The position numbers and the translations under genes are program-made. From CAYMEK01 sp964389305 (GTDB taxonomy: Bacteria; Spirochaetota; Spirochaetia; SZUA-6; DRHE01), in NCBI GenBank assembly GCA_964389305.1, contig CAYMEK010000049.1, positions 1 to 33,642 of the forward strand: a DNA stretch of 33,642 nucleotides, in the 5' to 3' direction. Positions within the stretch are counted from its first letter, which is position 1. The number at the start of each line of letters is the position of its first letter. Shown here piece after piece: positions 32,128 through 33,642 of the stretch. The notes beneath the pieces were generated by a model, which saw only the letters and a list, made by a program, of their open reading frames with translations, did not search any database and had not been told where the DNA came from.

Positions 32128-33150
32128 TTAGCGCTCGAGACGCTTGAGGATTCGCTCCGCTTCGTCGACCGCCTCCTGGATCGACCGATCGATAATCTCC
32201 TTCACAGGCAGGATTTCGTCGACCAGACCCACGCTCTGGCCGGCCATGACCGAGCCCTGATTCACGTCGCCCTCGATGGCCGCCCTGCGCAATCCCCCGA
32301 TCCAGAACTCCTCCAGCTTGCCCGCTGCCTCCTTGACGGTGATCTGCTTGCGCTCCAGCTGGGCTACCAGTCCGAGCTGCAGGGTGTTGAAATCGCGCGT
32401 GCCCTCGTTTACCAGGGCCCGCACCGGAATCACCGGCAGCCTGGGATCGAACTGGGCGGTGGGAACGGCATCCTTGGCCGAAGCCCGCAGAAGGGCACGC
32501 TTGAAGTTGTCATGGGCGATCGACTCCTCGGCCACCGCGAACTTGGTGCCCATCTGTACACCCGCAGCACCCATCATCAGGTAGTGAAGCATCATCACCC
32601 CGCTGCCGATGCCGCCGGCCGCGAACACGGGTACGGCATGGATCTTCGGCAGGATCTGTTCTGCCAGTACGGCGGTCGAGATCGGGCCGATGTGGCCCCC
32701 GGCTTCGTGACCCTCGATGATCAGAGCGTCCACCCCTTCCCGGATCAAACTGCGGGCGATGCTCACGGTAGGGGCGAAGCACATCAAGCGGCTGGACGTC
32801 TGCTTCACCCTGCCGATCGCCTCCCGGGGCGGAAGGCCGCCGGCGAAAATGATGAAAGGAAATTCGATTCGGAGAACGTGATCGAGGTGCTTGCCGAAGT
32901 TCGGGGCAATGGTAATCAGGTTCACACCGAAGGGTCTGTCGGTCTTGCTCCGGGTCTTCTTGATCTCCTCCTTGAGCAGTTGCGGAGGCATATTGCCGCC
33001 GGCCAGAACCCCGAAAGCCCCGGCGTTCGATATGGCGGAGACCAGATTGGATTCGGAGATCCAGCTCATGGCTCCTCCCATGATCGGGTACTGTACGCCG
33101 AGGAACTCCTTGCCTCGGCTCCAAAGTCTTTCTATCAACTCACGCGGCAT
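32128..33150 (-). CDS. NAD(P)H:flavin-type nitronate monooxygenase/FabK-family protein
   Basis: A 340-residue FMN-binding TIM-barrel protein. Motifs are VQYPIMGGAMSWIS (about 18-31), AISNAGAFGVLAGG, EGHEAGGHIG with the active-site histidine, and AAGGIGSGVMM with MGAAGVQMGTKF near the FMN phosphate. Nitronate monooxygenases and enoyl-ACP reductase FabK share these features. No fatty-acid genes lie nearby, so NMO-like is somewhat favoured, but in an anaerobe an enoyl-reductase role cannot be excluded. The ATG at 33150 follows GGAGG closely; a longer reading from 33249 adds 33 residues that do not fit the family. Confidence 0.88.
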   Translation of the reverse strand: MPRELIERLWSRGKEFLGVQYPIMGGAMSWISESNLVSAISNAGAFGVLAGGNMPPQLLKEEIKKTRSKTDRPFGVNLITIAPNFGKHLDHVLRIEFPFIIFAGGLPPREAIGRVKQTSSRLMCFAPTVSIARSLIREGVDALIIEGHEAGGHIGPISTAVLAEQILPKIHAVPVFAAGGIGSGVMMLHYLMMGAAGVQMGTKFAVAEESIAHDNFKRALLRASAKDAVPTAQFDPRLPVIPVRALVNEGTRDFNTLQLGLVAQLERKQITVKEAAGKLEEFWIGGLRRAAIEGDVNQGSVMAGQSVGLVDEILPVKEIIDRSIQEAVDEAERILKRLER

Positions 33151-33255
33151 ATGCGCCTCCTCTCCAGATTTTCGCTCCGCCCGCATGTCCGGAAAGCAGT
33201 TATGGAAGTGTGTGGATTCAAAGCGTAGCGAGAACATTCGCCTGCGCAAAGTGCT

Positions 33256-33278
33256 TTGACAAATAGTCGATTATCGAC
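33256..33278 (+). promoter_or_regulatory. Possible -35 with adjacent inverted repeat ahead of topB
   Basis: TTGACA (33256-33261) is a perfect -35 consensus, followed by GTCGAT-T-ATCGAC (33266-33278), a perfect 6+1+6 inverted repeat in the spacer. No good -10 is present at the expected distance. It may be an operator controlling topB. Confidence 0.35.
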
Positions 33279-33293
33279 CAAGATTTTCCTCTG

Positions 33294-33642
33294 ATGAAAT
33301 CGATCGTGCTGGCCGAGAAACCGAGCGTCGGCCGCGACCTGGCCAGGGTACTGGGCTGTAACAGGAAGGTCAAGGGATACCTCGAGAACGGAGCCTACAT
33401 CGTAACCTGGGCCATGGGGCACCTGGTGGAGCTGGCCGAGCCTCACGAGTACGACCAGAAGTACCGCAACTGGTCCTTGCACACTCTGCCGATGCTGCCC
33501 GAGCGAATGAAGCACCGGGTCATCCGCCAGACCGCCCACCAGTTCCGTACCATTCAGTCCCTGTTCCGCAGGAAGGACGTGGACAACCTGATCATCGCCA
33601 CCGACGCCGGCCGGGAGGGGGAGCTGGTGGCCCGCTGGATCA
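33294..33642 (+). CDS. topB: DNA topoisomerase III, N-terminal part (runs off the right edge)
   Basis: 116 codons are visible. The reading starts MKSIVLAEKPS (the E8-K9 of the TOPRIM domain) and ends at ATDAGREGELVARW (D104, E108), the acidic Mg2+ motif. This places it in type IA topoisomerases, and the AEKPS start and GHLVEL motif fit topoisomerase III, which relaxes negative supercoils and decatenates recombination intermediates. The catalytic tyrosine and most of the protein are beyond the edge. No Shine-Dalgarno precedes the ATG. A plasmid- or ICE-borne TraE-like paralogue is possible but nothing nearby suggests mobility. Confidence 0.92.
   Translation, partial: MKSIVLAEKPSVGRDLARVLGCNRKVKGYLENGAYIVTWAMGHLVELAEPHEYDQKYRNWSLHTLPMLPERMKHRVIRQTAHQFRTIQSLFRRKDVDNLIIATDAGREGELVARWI

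Noticed and set aside
33151..33249. 33-residue N-terminal extension of the NMO/FabK-like protein
   Set aside because: The added sequence is Arg/His/Phe-rich and unlike the family; GGAGG precedes the ATG at 33150.
1..33642. CRISPR array, tRNA/rRNA, phage or toxin-antitoxin genes
   Set aside because: No regularly spaced repeats, tRNA-like cloverleafs, rRNA sequence or characteristic proteins were seen on either strand.

Overview
The window reads as chromosomal, GC-rich DNA from a free-living, probably anaerobic or facultative member of the Spirochaetota. This is inferred, not proven. The indications are a 522-residue protein that looks like a spirochaete-restricted family, a cyclic-nucleotide-gated channel of the Spirochaeta thermophila SthK type, small signal-peptide-bearing beta-barrel-like proteins, and several oxygen-sensitive Fe-S and radical-SAM enzymes. 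I see no rRNA, tRNA, CRISPR array, phage or intact insertion sequence. One run of 100 Ns (29323-29422) is an assembly gap that cuts off the end of a ketopantoate-reductase-like gene.

Layout. 1-1597 (minus): a DHH/DHHA1/CBS phosphoesterase whose stop overlaps the start of a SMUG1-type uracil-DNA glycosylase that runs off the left edge. 1746-2408: HAD hydrolase. 2416-4206: a Crp/Fnr-family regulator divergent from a ferredoxin-like protein, with an FNR/HcpR-type box at 3151-3164 placed for class II activation. 4211-7136 (minus): the spirochaete-type protein followed by HflX. 7250-8392: QueG. 8476-13958: a sulfide-to-homocysteine module made of a HisK-like PHP protein fused to two ACT domains, aspartate-semialdehyde sulfurtransferase (DUF39), its NIL/ferredoxin partner and, beyond an SthK-like channel on the other strand, a UPF0280 protein.

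13959-14439 is a gene-poor, AT-richer stretch with nested inverted repeats ahead of a small DUF5684-like membrane protein. 15113-19140: RND efflux adaptor and pump. 19153-23464: a MATE transporter divergent from a large GGDEF protein, with a perfect inverted repeat between them. 23550-25043: a B12-binding radical SAM enzyme. 25071-28275 (minus): a glutamate symporter, a ZIP metal transporter, a GDT1/UPF0016 cation transporter and a ferritin-like diiron protein. 28414-29322: the truncated PanE-like gene. 29424-31149 (minus): two small beta-barrel-like proteins flanking an FHA protein. 31355-32098: a monofunctional peptidoglycan glycosyltransferase. 32128-33150 (minus): an NMO/FabK-like flavoprotein. 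33294 to the right edge: the start of DNA topoisomerase III.

The most interesting unit is the homocysteine module. The PHP-ACT-ACT protein is one base from the sulfurtransferase gene, which overlaps the NIL/ferredoxin gene by ATGA, so an ACT-regulated phosphatase-like protein seems to be made together with the sulfide-assimilating enzyme.
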